Origin: Larix sibirica | Lineage: Eukaryota; Streptophyta; Pinopsida; Pinales; Pinaceae | Direction: 5' to 3' | DNA length: 34,105 nt | Assembly: GCA_004151065.3 (NCBI GenBank) | Contig: NWUY0304710589.1 | Location: forward strand, 1 to 34,105 | Shown here: one piece after another, positions 1-11,239 of the stretch | Numbering within the stretch: position 1 is the stretch's first letter | Layout: each line of letters opens with the position of its first letter | The notes under the pieces: model-generated | Seen by the model: only the letters and a program-made list of their open reading frames with translations | Told to the model about the DNA's origin: nothing | Database searches by the model: none | Program-made: the position numbers and the translations under genes

Positions 1-39
1 AGGATTGAGGAGTCCTTATTGAACTTAGGACTTTTAGAG

Positions 40-925
40 ACTAAGCGCTGATACAAAATTGTACAATGTGTATGATAACTCTGAATTGGTTTTTTTTGGT
101 CCTATATGTATATGATTTTATTATCACCGGTAGTAAAGAGAAGCTTATTATATGGTTAAATAAGAAATTGGCAAGCAAATTTGATATGAAGGATGTTGGT
201 CTATTGCATGACTTTTGAGGGTTGGAGGTTTGGCAAGATCTAGGATAAGTCTTCCTTGGACAAGAGAAGTAAACCTCGGATATTTTGGAAAATATACAGA
301 ATGCTTTATTGCAAACCCATGGCCACGCCTGTGGTGCCAAAATTGAAGCTTACTTGTAATGAGGATGCTCTTTTGGTTGACCCTACTTTGTACAGGAAGT
401 TTGGGGCATTGATGTACCTTGTGAATACCAAGTTGGACATATGTTAAGTTGTTAATATATTGAGCCAGTGTATGATCAAACTTCGCCAGGCTCATTGGGT
501 GGCTAGAAAGCAAGTGCTCATATACTTGAAGGGTGCACGGCCCATTATGGCATCAAGTATACAGGAGATGATGGATTGTTACTCCATGGATTTTTGAGTT
601 CAGACTGAGTAGAAGGCGCAAACTCTTGTAATAGTATCCAGCTTTTTTTCTGCTTGGGTTCAGGTATGATTTTATAGTGAAGTAGGACGCAAGCAGCAGT
701 TGCACTCATCAATAGAGGCGGAGTATATGGCAGCTTGTTCAGCGAGTTGTCAGACTATTCGGCTTCGAAAGCTGCTGTTAGCAGACTTGGGTGATATGAG
801 GTTGGAGCCAACAGTCATGTATTGTGATAATTAGAGTTGCATCGAGCTCTCTGAGAATTTAGTGTTCCATGACCGCTCCGAGCATATTGATATTAATTAT
901 CATTTACTGAGAAACAGGGTAAGGG
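40..925 (+). mobile_element. Ty1/copia retrotransposon fragment, RT to RNase H
   Basis: Degenerate pol remnant of a plant Ty1/copia element. Read over three frames it gives, in order, the reverse-transcriptase segment around the ITGSKEKL and KFDMKDVGLLH motifs (about 125-215), the KPMATPVVPKLKL and DPTLYRKFGALMYL block (about 312-420), and the RNase H end with SIEAEYMAACSAS (about 709-750), a CDN motif and SEHIDINYH (about 880-905). These are standard copia landmarks in standard order. It is broken by several in-frame stops and frame changes, so it cannot make protein. The RT catalytic region is corrupt and the gag, protease and integrase parts are absent from the window, though the element may extend off its left edge. 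Copia remnants of this kind in plant mtDNA usually come from nuclear DNA; that origin is inferred here. Confidence 0.85.
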
Positions 926-1880
926 TGCCCTAGCCCTTTACTATATTCCTACAGATATTTTTAGGTTGAAAATATTCCGACGAAAAACCCTCCCTAGCTA
1001 GGGCGAAGTTTTAGGTGCTAAGAGAGAAGCTTGGTGCTACAAGAAACACTTTCCTCGCAAAGAGGAGTGTTAGCTTTAGGTTGTTCTAAAAGTGTTTGAA
1101 CCTAGTTGGGGGATGCCTCATGTGATGTGGAGGGCTTAGTTGTTGTATGCTTGCCTTGGGATCGGTGCTAGGGAGGAAAACTTATTTATGTAGTAGTTGA
1201 CACACATGCGGCAGTTTGAACATCTTCTACAAGGGCGCACTTGTTGAGGAGGGTGGGCGATTGGGACATGTGGAGTGACTACCTTGGAGGAGGGCGTTAT
1301 GCACTTAGAGGTTGGGCATAGAGCATGAGGAGCACTGGAGCCACTTTGCACATATGTTGAGGAGGAACGCTTGAGTTGAGGAGCCATTGTTGGAGGATGC
1401 ACCATCTTGCTTGGAGGAGTGCTTTACACGTAGACGTGCATGCAATATAGAAATTTATATGTTTCTCAACGCATCATAAGTAAAAGGAGGGCAGGGGGAG
1501 GGGTTGTTAAATAAGGCAGGGCAGGCATTTAGCGGGCGGGTTCGGCAGGGCAGAGAGCCCGGCAAGGGTGAAAAAAGGCTTATCATTCAGCAAGCAGGTT
1601 CCGTAGTTAGTTAGCTCAGCAGGTCCAGGTAATGAGTGAAGCAGGTATAGTAGTGAGTGAGTGATGCAGGTAAGATAGCTTCTAGGGTGGCCCCCCGCCC
1701 CAGGGTGTGGGAGCAACTAATTGGCCACATAAGGCTGCAATCCAAGTTAGGCGAGCAAGAAGGGCAAGAGAATTAAGCAATCAAGACATTATTTCCCCCT
1801 GCCAGTATTTTTGTTTTGAAACTAGAGAACTTGTCCCTACAGGTTCTCCCGTTATATTCATAACTCGCACAAGCAGCTTG
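926..1880. other. Gene-free flank of copia fragment, GA-rich repeats
   Basis: No gene seen. Up to about 1080 it probably continues the 3' tail of the copia element. From about 1230 to 1430 it is rich in degenerate copies of a TTGAGGAG / TTGGAGGA motif, possibly a decayed LTR, but no matching second LTR is present. From about 1500 to 1690 it is low-complexity DNA built of GCAGG, GGCAGG and GTGAGTGA words. Confidence 0.4.
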
Positions 1881-1884
1881 TTGC

Positions 1885-2600
1885 TCAACTTAAGCCCGCA
1901 AAGGCACCTTTTATATATGTATTTCCGATCTTTCCTAGAGGAGGCCAACCTTTACCAAGATGGAATACATAGCCAGAAGTGGACCTGCGGTCATCGAAAT
2001 CACCAGCCCACCCAATCCGAGTCAGTGTAACCCACCAAATCCGCATTACCCTTAGAGGAATATTGAATGCCATATGTGTGTGTCCCTCTAATGTAACGAA
2101 GAATCTGCTTTGCCACTTTGAAATGGAGCTCGTGTGGTTCTTGTATGAACCGAGAAACCAAGCCAACTGCATAAGAGATATCGAGACGAGTGTGAGTCAA
2201 GTACAAGAGACTGCCAACAAGCTGCCGATACAAAGTGGCATCAACCAAGGGAGTGGAGCACTTGGCTGACAACTTGACTCCTGACAGAAATGGCGTGGGG
2301 GCAGATTTGCAATCCAACATATTAAATCTGCTCAAGAGATACAAGGCATACTTGGGCTGTGAGAGACCTATACCAGATGTGGATTGAGTTATCTGCAGCC
2401 GCCCTATAAAGTAGTGAAGCAGCCCTAAATCTGTCATATCAAACTGCTGATGAAGAAGTGATAAATAAATCCAATTTAGTAGCGCGATGAGCATGCATCC
2501 TCATCAAGCTTAACATCTTGGGTCACCACAGTCTTTCACTGTGTTGGAATATATATCTTGTAAGCTTTAGAAGTATAACTGTATCCAACAAAATAAGAGA
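1885..2600 (-). mobile_element. Ty1/copia fragment with internal deletion (integrase end joined to RT/RNase H)
   Basis: Minus-strand copia pol remnant. Reading leftward, about 2600-2500 gives an integrase C-terminal block (GYSYTSKAYKIYIPTQ, then VVTQDVKLDED). About 2494-2000 gives a long RT block with FDMTDLGLLHYFIG, QPKYALYLL, VDATLYRQLVGSLLYLTHTR and LDISYAVGLVSRF. It then reaches GYTDSDW and, after a one-base frame shift near 2010-2020, GDFDDRRSTSGYVF of the RT/RNase H junction. In a normal copia polyprotein several hundred residues separate the integrase end from this RT block, so a large part of RT is missing at about 2490-2505. The RT block is open for 164 codons and so is much better preserved than the fragment at 40-925. 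It lies in the opposite orientation to that fragment and is too different to be a simple copy of it. Confidence 0.88.
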
Positions 2601-3050
2601 CTATCACAGCATCTTAAAGCTCCCCTTTGCTAGGGGCTTGACCACTTGTGAATTTGAAGGAACATAACCTTGGACCATCCATTAGCAACTTGCCAAACTC
2701 CAACATCCTTCATATCAACTTCACAAGTCAAAATATTCTAACACCACATCATGCATTGTTAAAGGCTTCTTACAAAGATGATCACATCTCCATACAATAC
2801 CAAGACGAGTGTAATATATATATATATATATAAGAATAACAAGGATCACAATCTGCAAAAATTGAATCCATTTTGAATACTAAGCTTGTGGTGTAAACAA
2901 CATCTAACATAGGGCCTCCAACAAACTTGAAACATGGATATATCGCCCATGCACCTCAAAACCTCTGGAAATTGAAGCAAAACCATCATCAGGGTCAACT
3001 CCCTCTTTCCGATAGAATTATCGAACAACCATTTGCTAAAGCTCTTGCTT
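2601..3050. other. Gene-free; short AT dinucleotide tract
   Basis: No recognisable gene. The left part may still be degraded copia sequence upstream of the integrase remnant. An (AT)n tract sits at about 2813-2832. A minus-strand 60-codon frame at 2846-3028 shows no family I recognise. Confidence 0.3.
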
Positions 3051-3099
3051 AAAACGCTATGCTCTTCTTTAATTTGCTCTTTGTTCTCCCCCCTGCGCT

Positions 3100-3620
3100 A
3101 ATGCGGATGTTATCCCTACTAACTAACCCTACTTCTTCATGCTGGATGTCTCCGATGGGATCTCCCAGGACTCAAGCTGTATGTGTACGAACTACTTCCC
3201 TTCCCACGGACTCAAGCTGTATGTGCAACCCCAAATACTGCTCTCCACGTCCTAATGTTCCAAGGGGGATAAAAACATATGTCCTGTTGTACTGGGTTAA
3301 TCCATCTAGAACGTAGAGCTTCCCAGGCAGAGGTAAACACATAAAGTTTAATTTGTATCTGCATCTTGTCAACAACTTTCTTTCTTACGCTCTAAGCTTA
3401 TGGCCCCATGTTCTGCTCTCAGGACCTTTTCTTTCGCCTCCGGAGGGCATTATCGGGCTGAACCCCGCTAACTAACTAACCAACCCCGCGAACTTGTGCT
3501 GGAAGTTACGGATGCCTATCCAAAAGACTCAAGGCAGCAAGTTACGGATGATAACCCAGGGACTCATGCTGGAAGTGACTAATCCCTATCCCGCAGCCTC
3601 ATCTGCTTTATGTGTTTCCC
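3100..3620 (+). repeat. Cluster of degenerate direct repeats (GGACTCAAGCTGTATGTG type)
   Basis: An 18-base block, GGACTCAAGCTGTATGTG, occurs exactly at 3168-3185 and 3208-3225. Looser copies with the words GGACTCATGCTGGAAGTG, TGCTGGAAGTTACGGATG and CTTCATGCTGGATGTC lie between 3130 and 3580. The spacing of 40-60 bases suggests an old tandem array that has drifted. Confidence 0.6.
3436..3485 (+). repeat. Arm A of a long-range inverted repeat
   Basis: This stretch begins GCCTCCGGAGGGCATTAT and ends CTAACTAACTAACCAACC. It matches the reverse complement of 18787-18832 over about 46 bases with a few substitutions and a small indel. The arms are about 15.3 kb apart. Repeats of this size in plant mtDNA can support rare recombination, here inversion of the intervening DNA. 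Confidence 0.7.
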
Positions 3621-3968
3621 CCACTGCCTGACTAACGGAGTCATCACAAACAGAGTAACTGACTGCGCCTCTTTCGTGAAGGCCTCTATTGTTTCCCATG
3701 AAAGCGTAATGTGTGGATGAACATAAAGCATAATAAATCGTAAGGGAGTTGTTTCCTGAAAGGGGCTTAATGAGGATGGATTCCAGAAGGCATAATGGAA
3801 AGGGAATGTTGCAATGTGAGGCGTAACGTGTGTAAAGACCTATATTCCAGGCCTCTATCCAAGATCTCTAGCCAAGATCTCTAGCCAAGACCTATATGCC
3901 CAGGCCTATCCTCTATTAAAGACCTATATTTTGGAAGGGAGGTAAATGCTTTATACTAATTTATTGCT
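3621..3968. repeat. Gene-free, with a 13-bp tandem duplication
   Basis: CCAAGATCTCTAG is present twice head to tail at 3859-3871 and 3872-3884 and begins a third copy. Looser copies of CCAAGACCTATAT, CCAGGCCTAT and AAAGACCTATATT occupy about 3836-3935. Nothing else is recognised. Confidence 0.55.
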
Positions 3969-4454
3969 TTATAGCCAGCCCGGGATAGGCGCTCCACGCA
4001 CGGACAACAACCATCTTACACAATAGGCTTTCCCACCAGCAACAAGCAGCATCTGCCGAATATCCACCAAACACGACGAAGGATGGTGGAACGGAACAGG
4101 CCCAGGGGACGCCCACAGAGCCAACATAGCCACCGAGCATAGACGACCATAGACAAAATAGCCGCCGATCATAGCCATCCAACATAGCCCCACCAGAAAA
4201 GGGAGCAACCTTTCACCAACACAGACCAAAAAAAGGAGGATGCCTAGCAAGGAAAAAAAGGAAAAACAGGAAATGCATTTTCTTGCTTGCTTTCTTATAA
4301 TTGCACCCCATAAGTAAGGAGACAGGGAGGGTAGGTAGGGCAACGGACGGACGAATGAAAGCCCACGTCTATTTATAGGAGAAGTTACCCGGAACTTCAC
4401 TAGCCGAGAGGAAAGGAACACATCAATGGCCGAGAGGATAAGGAAGTTACTCAT
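3969..4454 (-). CDS. Hypothetical membrane-type ORF (161 codons), doubtful
   Basis: This is the second longest ATG-initiated frame in the window and matches no family I know. The product would have two or three hydrophobic stretches at residues about 61-80, 83-102 and 105-117, with basic or polar ends, so it could be membrane-inserted if made. Its C-terminal half overlaps degenerate plus-strand repeats at about 4115-4195 (words such as CATAGCC, CATAGAC, AATAGCC), which suggests the frame stays open because of repeat composition. Plant mtDNA does hold chimeric membrane ORFs, but no part of this one resembles a known mitochondrial gene. Chance is the simplest reading. Confidence 0.15.
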   Translation of the reverse strand: MSNFLILSAIDVFLSSRLVKFRVTSPINRRGLSFVRPLPYLPSLSPYLWGAIIRKQARKCISCFSFFSLLGILLFLVCVGERLLPFLVGLCWMAMIGGYFVYGRLCSVAMLALWASPGPVPFHHPSSCLVDIRQMLLVAGGKAYCVRWLLSVRGAPIPGWL

Positions 4455-4800
4455 AAAAGGATACCCGGGAGAGAGTGAGTTAGGTCCCCCATACCCCAGG
4501 AAAGGACTACGCGCAGTGAACGATTAGATACTGCGAATATGTGTGCTACATTGAGGTGCTACAACGTGTGTGTATGCAGTGAACAAAGATGTGCTACGAC
4601 TCAGTCAGCTATTACGGATATACCACAACTTTTTTCATACTTATATATATACATTTTGATGAGTATCAGACGCAACAGACCGGTGTTTATACGAACCGTT
4701 CACCAGGTAAGGGGATAGAGCAGCCATATTAGAGAGGGGCCCCTTAGAGATGAAGCTAGGAGGGTAAGTCAGGCGGGGTCGCTCCTAAAGGGTAGATAGA
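4455..4800. other. Gene-free
   Basis: No gene, RNA or clear repeat recognised, apart from a short alternating TA tract near 4642-4651. Confidence 0.3.
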
Positions 4801-5471
4801 AGCGCACAGATGGACGAGGATACAGCAGTGATAGGGCTCACTTCTAGGACTCACTCGGTACACATCAAAATATATGGTGAGTGATAAGCTCTGAACACGG
4901 ACGGCATGGTCGTTGTTCGAAGGGAAGCACTTACTAGGCGGTGTTTGTGATTTCTGAGGGAAGCAACCGACGATGTATTGGTCATCCTTATAAAGCAAGC
5001 CAAAAACAAAGGGCACTAACTATGCGGTCGTCGTTATCAGGAAAGCTCGTAAGTAAGGCAAAAACCCACCACCAGTTGTCAAAAGGTAAGTCTGTGGTGT
5101 TCGGGTAAAGTCCTCCACGCTATACAAAAATGGTTCGTTCTCCGGCAAGATCCACCACGCACGATGTAGCAGTCGTCCGTCGTTATCAAGCAAGCTCGTA
5201 AGGCAAGCAGCATTTGTTGTTATCAAGCGAGTCCCCAAGCCAGTTATTAATATAGTGGAAAGACTTTTCAGGTCAGTTTCCCACCCGGTCTATAGCGGTA
5301 ATAAATATAGGGCAAGTCCACAAAAGCCAGTGAAATAGCGGTGGTTTTTCTAAGGGAAGCAAGCATTAAAAAACAAAAAGACCTTTCCCTTCCTTTCCTA
5401 TGGCAGTTGAATCTCCCCCAACGCTAGGGTATAAGCGCACGGATGCACAAGGATACAGCGGTGATAGGGCT
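4801..5471 (+). repeat. Compound repeat region with duplicated 38-mer and CGTTATCAAG units
   Basis: A 38-base block at 4801-4838 recurs at 5434-5471 with four substitutions; both end GTGATAGGGCT. Between them a CGTCGTTATCA..AGCTCGTAAG unit occurs at 5028-5059 and 5172-5207, with a shorter copy at 5215-5234 and a looser one near 4968-5000. The words AAGGGAAGCA and AAGCCAGT also recur. The minus-strand frames at 4756-5016 and 5020-5238 are by-products of these repeats. Confidence 0.6.
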
Positions 5472-6348
5472 GGCTCGCATACAAGGATCAATCTCGATGG
5501 AACATCTATTCTAAGGCGGGCTCGGGCTGCGCAGGAAAAACAAACCCCGACAGTTACCTATATAAGGGTTATTTGAAGAAATAGCGCTAAGGCTAGTAGC
5601 GTTAATACCGCCTGCTGGTAGGAAACATCTAGTTGAGAAAAGGTAGAGCCCTGCTTTGTGTCCCCGAATCCCTCCACTGCCAAATGATTTCGCTCCTTGC
5701 CTAAAGTTATAGCAACATGGTTTTTTTTACTAGCCTTCGTTTTCGGCCATCCCTCCTCGGTTAATAGACTAGCCCTTGGTTAATCAACTAGCAAACGGCT
5801 CGTATGCCGCTACTTTCAAGAAAGGGCTGGGTGGGGCAAAGGTATACCGGCTGTAGGGTACGGTCTATGGTTCTTGTCTGTGGTTATGCCTTACTTGGGA
5901 AGACTGACCCATAGACTTCTTTCTTTTGGCCGATAGCTGCAGCTTAGCCTACTTGGGGATTCCCGGGTATTGGGTCAAGGAAAAAAGGGAAGAGAAAATC
6001 TGTATTCCAATAAATTCCGACCTCAAGAAAACCAAGAATGGAATTCTTCCCATATTTTACTTTCTTGATTGGAAACCGCCATTCCTTCGATCATACCTGA
6101 TCCGTCACAAATTATTATAAACTTCATTTCCTAGAATGGTAGTTAAAAGTCATTATCCAACCTGTTTATTCCGTTTCTTTTTTCCCTGTCGTTCCGCTTT
6201 TCTGGATCGGTACCTAGAGCGCACGCATGTTTACCCCCCCCTTTTTTTTGCGGTTAGACCGTCCGTACCGTTACTATCAGAACATGTGTATGAGCAGAGC
6301 CGAGAATGGAATAAGGAGTTAATATCCGTCAGTAAGAGAAAACTGTAA
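5472..6348. other. Gene-free; two short unassigned plus-strand frames
   Basis: The frames at 5926-6120 and 6136-6348 (64 and 70 codons) lie end to end, but neither resembles a known mitochondrial protein. C- and T-homopolymer runs lie at about 6233-6248. Nothing else is recognised. Confidence 0.25.
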
Positions 6349-6526
6349 CCTTCCAAATCCGGATCCATTTATTTTCACTTATTAATATAGCTAATTGTTA
6401 TCCCGAGTTAGCTATTATCTAGTTAGTGTTTAGCCCATATATCAGCTAGATAATCTGTCCATAAAATAATGTATGATTATTGTTCTGAGATCCGTAAGCA
6501 GAGAGGAGAGCCCGAATCGAGCCTGG
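6349..6526 (+). repeat. Copy 1 of a diverged duplication of about 180-190 bp
   Basis: Starts CCTTCCAAATCCGGATCC and ends with a 37-base block at 6490-6526 containing AGCAGAGAGGA and CGAATCGA. The same two blocks occur in the same order and nearly the same spacing at 7097-7286. The middle is only loosely similar, so this is an old duplication. Confidence 0.6.
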
Positions 6527-7096
6527 TTGGTTGGTTCCATCACGTTCTGATTTGTGTGGGAAAGATGGATACCGGGCAGATAGAAACTTTTACTTCCTGG
6601 GTTGTTTCAAGTACTTTTCTTTAAATGAACCAAACCAAATGAAATACCAGAACAACAATCCAATCAAAATCAGATCAACGAGAAGCAAAATATAAATTGA
6701 AGATTTATAAGCAAGAAGGGATATTCAATCTGTACCCCAATTCATTTTGGCATCTGGATATGCATATCTATCTATCAATTTCTTCTTACCAGATTGGTCT
6801 TCCTCGAATAGTAACCATCATTTGTTTATTTGTTCATTCCCGAACCGGGCATTTCTAACCCATCAACTTCATTTCCTAGATCCGGAGGGTCATGTGTTCT
6901 CGCATCTCGTTATCTTCCTTTTACCTTATCCCTTTTGTGTAAACGTTCTATTCTGGAGTGGTCTTTGAAGCGTTTGTTAAACATCTTTTTATTTATGTAG
7001 CGGTTATTCATCTGTCTGTGACTATTTGGACTTCGGGAAGATAAGATGCCTGAATAGGATAAGGAATGGATCTACTTATTTAATAAATGGCCAGAT

Positions 7097-7286
7097 CCTT
7101 CCAAATCTTGATCCGTCAATTCTAGATTTTTTTAGCTTCGTTAACCTGAGCGATCGATTGCTTGATTGGTGGTTGATTATCTAGCGTTATCTTCTTATTT
7201 TACTATAGTTAACCGAATCGCTTATTGCTTGATTCGTTTTTTTATATCCGTCAGCAGAGAGGATAGTCCGAATCGACTTTGCCTGG
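7097..7286 (+). repeat. Copy 2 of the diverged duplication
   Basis: Starts CCTTCCAAATCTTGATCC and ends with a block at 7246-7286 containing AGCAGAGAGGA and CGAATCGA, collinear with 6349-6526. The 570 bases between the copies hold no recognised gene. Confidence 0.6.
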
Positions 7287-7802
7287 ATACCATGGACACA
7301 TATTAATCCCAGGGTCTAGAGCATAGCGAATTGGGGTTTCTAAAAATATAGTGGAAAATAAGTAAGTAAAGGTTATCCCCCTAAGTAAAAAAAAGAAAGG
7401 TTAGACCCTTTCTTGATTTCCAATTATAAAGAACCCTCCCGGCTCTAGCCCAGGTCATCGGTGTTAAATTTTGTTAGTCGGTCAAGTGAAAGACCTGAAA
7501 GTAAGGGGGAAGGCCCATACTGGCTGGGTTTACAGGTGAAAAAGAGCAAGTTTAGAAGGATCATAGGGTGGGGTTTACGTAGCGTTCGAAGGATTGGTCG
7601 CCTTACTGGCAGGCTGGGTTTATCAGGACCTTACTAGGTTTACCTGTAAGGACTAGAATTAACTGTTTCCATAATAAAACAAATAAGTAAGTAAGCAATT
7701 CATCTTCACTTCGCCCTTCCTGCCTGATTCAATCTCTTCATTAGAGTCTTCGTTTTATATGCCTAAAACATCATATGAGGGAAGAGGGACTGACTGTCTT
7801 TC

Positions 7803-7899
7803 TTTCAATATGTTACACCTAGCTTTTAATACGTTACGTCTAACTTTCGATATGCTACACCTTACTTACTTACTGGCTTTCAATACGTTCGTTCCTTAC
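7803..7899 (+). repeat. 21-bp imperfect tandem repeat, about four copies
   Basis: Units of the form TTTNRATAYGYTACACCTARC start at 7803, 7824, 7845 and, after a short TTAC-rich insertion, 7878. Each differs by several bases. Confidence 0.7.
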
Positions 7900-9644
7900 T
7901 GAATATTTAGCTTGCTTAAATAAAAATTGTGGAGCAGGAACCGGGGAACGAATCGTCTTATTACGTCTGTAACAATCGTCTTATTGTTAATACCTATGTA
8001 AGCTTTATATTCTATATTCCGGTCGTGAACATGAAGACGGAATGAATAATCTTATAACGTATGTGAGTGAGTCAGTTAGATAAAGCCCCGGCCCCTTTCT
8101 CTTTTAATAATTTGAGAGAAAGACTTATATTGTATACATTAAAAAAAACTTTCTTATTCTTATTATTTGGAAAAGCTTAAAATGAACCTTTATTCTTTAT
8201 TCCAGCCTTCCTCTACTTAAATCAGAATAAACGGAGATACAAGCACCTATGAATAAACATTATTATTTACGACCCATCTTTCTTATTACGACGACGGTTC
8301 TCTTCTTTATCGGGGCTGGTAGAGATATATCCGGGGGGCGAATAGACTGAGACACTTAGCTAGCTAATAGCATACTGGCTGGCAAAAGAAAAGACTTAGA
8401 TAGGGGTTTACAGCAAGCATCAATTCTTTTCTTTTACCTTTTGTTTAATGAATGCTTAGGTTCGTTTAGTGTTTCAAATGTTAGCTTAAAATGCAATGTA
8501 TTGAGTGCCTTACTATTATTAATTTTGAATGTTAGGCGGGTTGTAAAGCAAGCAGTAAAGGGTTTAAGGCAGGGCGGTTAGAAGCTGCTTAGGCGAGTGC
8601 TAGCTAGATCGCGTGTGGATAGATGAGACAACCCGAGCGAGGCTGGCACCCATCACCAACACTGCAAGCGCACCTTCACAGGTTGAATCAACAGCGCACA
8701 GTAAACCTGGAATCCGAAGAGCACACCGATGATTGATTTCAATATGATGACCAATGGTTAATTTAAATACTTGCCTTTCCTTTATAATTTGGGAGAATAG
8801 AGGTGGTCCAGAAGACGACTACCGACGAAAGCACTTTATGGCTTTGGAGCTCGACTAACCCGACGATTAGGCTTCGCTTTACTTACGTATTATGCTTTTC
8901 GCTCAACAACCCCGAGAAACAATGAGTCTGTTTCGAGCAACAAACCAGAGACCTGGGATCTTCTCTCTTGATCCCTGCCTGAGATCTGATCTCTTAACCT
9001 GCCAGTCTTTCCTTTCCCATTTGGATAGGCCACCCCTTCACTCGTGAATTGACCATCCGGATAGGGTCGATAGGTCTTGCCCTTGACACGCCACCTTCTT
9101 ACTCTTCAATTTCTCCATTTTGATCAACAAGGCCACGCCACCAAGGTGTTGTTATCATATCAAGTGAAAAAGAGCGTTTCCATAGTTTAAAGCTGGTGGG
9201 CTAAGGAACGCTAGCTGGGCTGATACGCCCGCTGTGCCTCACCTAGCCCCCGCGCTCTGCCCCGCTACAGGAGTTGCCTCACCCGGCTCGCTTTGCTTAA
9301 ACGAATCCATTTATTTCACCGTTGATGATAGAACCCGAATCATCACGAAAACATGATTGAATAATATTGTATACAAATATATATATATAATTCTATTTGT
9401 AATTATCTAAGGTTTTAGTGGGAAGGCAGCTGGTCATTCTGTCTATATGTAATTACGCTACTTATGTGTCCTGCTACGCCCGGAATAATAAGAATAATAA
9501 TAAAAGAGTGCACAGAAAAAGGATACGGCTTCTGATCCGCACACTAGCTTGAACTTCACGTACTTGCTCGTGGGGCTGGCTAAAAAGAAATTTTTCGGGG
9601 CGAAAATAAGGCGGGTCGGTTCATAGAACAGAACAGGCTATTAC
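7900..9644. other. Gene-free
   Basis: No gene recognised on either strand. AT-rich patches (about 8130-8280 and 9370-9400) alternate with GC-richer ones. The sequence CTCTTCTTTATCGGGGCTGG at about 8315 is nearly repeated at about 16498. Confidence 0.3.
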
Positions 9645-9840
9645 TCCTCTGCTACTGGGTATGCTGCTTATTTCGACTGACTCAACTTCTGCTGGAGGAT
9701 CTGATGAAACTGCTGCTAGTGCTGGATCGACTGCATAACCAACTGAAGAATAAATAGCTAAGAAGGGTAGATCAACTGCTGCTGGATATGGGTCTTGATC
9801 TGTATCTTCAGAAGCTGGGTCTGTCTCAATTTTTATTATA
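9645..9840 (+). repeat. Triplet-phased Ala/Ser/Thr/Gly-type repeat, locus A
   Basis: In one frame this block is made of codons such as GCT, ACT, TCT, GGA, GAT and TAT, giving low-complexity text (for example TDSTSAGGSDETAASAGST) broken by TAA and TGA. It belongs with the loci at about 21.6-23.3, 27.3-29.7, 31.9 and 33.7 kb. The phrase GGGTCTTGATCT here corresponds to GGGTCTCGATCT at about 28038, so one stop sits where another copy has CGA. Confidence 0.6.
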
Positions 9841-9946
9841 TGATAACTCATCTCTGTCTCTACTCCAGCTACCCCTTACTTCTATTGAATATACAAAACT
9901 TCGTTCTATTGCATTTTTATTATTCCCAAAACTCCAGATTTCATGG

Positions 9947-10027
9947 GTTAGAAGAGCCAGTATAAGATACCCTTTCGTCCAACTGATTGAATGGCTTTCC
10001 ATCCGTTAGAAGAGCCAGTATAAGATA
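9947..10027 (+). repeat. 23-bp exact direct repeat
   Basis: The block at 9947-9969, starting GTTAGAAGAGCC and ending GTATAAGATA, is repeated exactly at 10005-10027, 58 bases downstream. Confidence 0.85.
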
Positions 10028-11239
10028 ACCATCCAAGGGTATAGTAAGTACTGTTTGGAGTAGCTGTTCGGGGTAAGGATTACAGAAGACTCACTCATTA
10101 GGTTCCCCCGCTTACTCCTAAAGTGTGGGAGCACCAATATTTTTTGGTTCTTTGTAATCTAGTCCCCCGTCCCCATTCCTCAAAAGTGTGGTGGGAGCGT
10201 AAAAACCCATGCTGTTTACCGGATACCTATTTAAGAGGCAGGATATAAAAAAAAAGTACGTAATCAATATATTGGTTGGTTGGAATCTAATCTAGACCTA
10301 TGGATGTACGTATCGGAACGGGAATAACTATCTACTTTGCTCGGGGGTATGAAAGGCGTAACTGGCAATATCTCCCTCTCCATCGTCGGTCGGGGCAACC
10401 TTTCCTAAAACCGGATCCAACTCTGAGCCGCCTTACTTCCCTTTTCATCATTTGCTTCCATCTATTGAAGGAAGAAACTTAGGGGATATGCCCAGCGTCA
10501 GAGGAACCTTAAAGTACTGCTTGCCCCGTTTGAGGACTGCTTATTGAACTTACTTCCAACCGAAGACCTTTACTGCCTTCCTTTCGACTTCCCTCCGACG
10601 AAACTTGATTGCTTCCCTCGAAATCGAACCACCCATACTTTTACTAATACCCAAACAAGAACCGAAGAACCAAACAAAAATACCTATGCGTGCCTCACTA
10701 AACTACCCATCTACCCAACCTGAGGAATTTTTGTAGCTTTATTATAGTAAATACTGGACTAGAGTAGTACTGGCACGCTGCGCGTTTTCAGTATGGAAAT
10801 AATATTCTTATATAAATAAATTACCTAACCCTATACCCTCTTTACCCTTAGGATCGTTAATTACACTCCCCTTTCGGGTTGTATATACGATGCATGAGAT
10901 GTGACAACATATAGATGATAGGTGTACCTAACGCTGGAAACGCTATAACTATAGGGGACCCTATCTGCCTTACTTGAAAGTCTCATCCGCAGCGAGCCAT
11001 ACTAGCAGGATTACGCTCTTTACATCCCCTGCCACTAGCGCTGTCAGATGATGGGGGACGCTATTGCTATTACTCACACGATATTATCGACCCTGCAGGG
11101 CTTGTACAACTGATTCTGTTGCCTCGTAAGAAAATGTCATAAAAGGACATGGTTCTTATAGCAGAAATGCACTTTAGTCTATATGCATCATCATATTTGA
11201 AACCATAGATATGCTTTATAATATGTGTATATTGATTCT
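10028..11239. other. Gene-free
   Basis: No gene recognised. Two loose copies of a CCCCCG..CCTAAAGTGTGGGAGC element occur at about 10106-10130 and 10163-10198. Confidence 0.3.

Noticed and set aside
5780-5880. GTACGG and CTCGTATGCCG words suggesting a group II intron domain V.
   Set aside because: The two halves do not form the 34-nt domain V hairpin in either orientation, and no flanking exon is recognisable.
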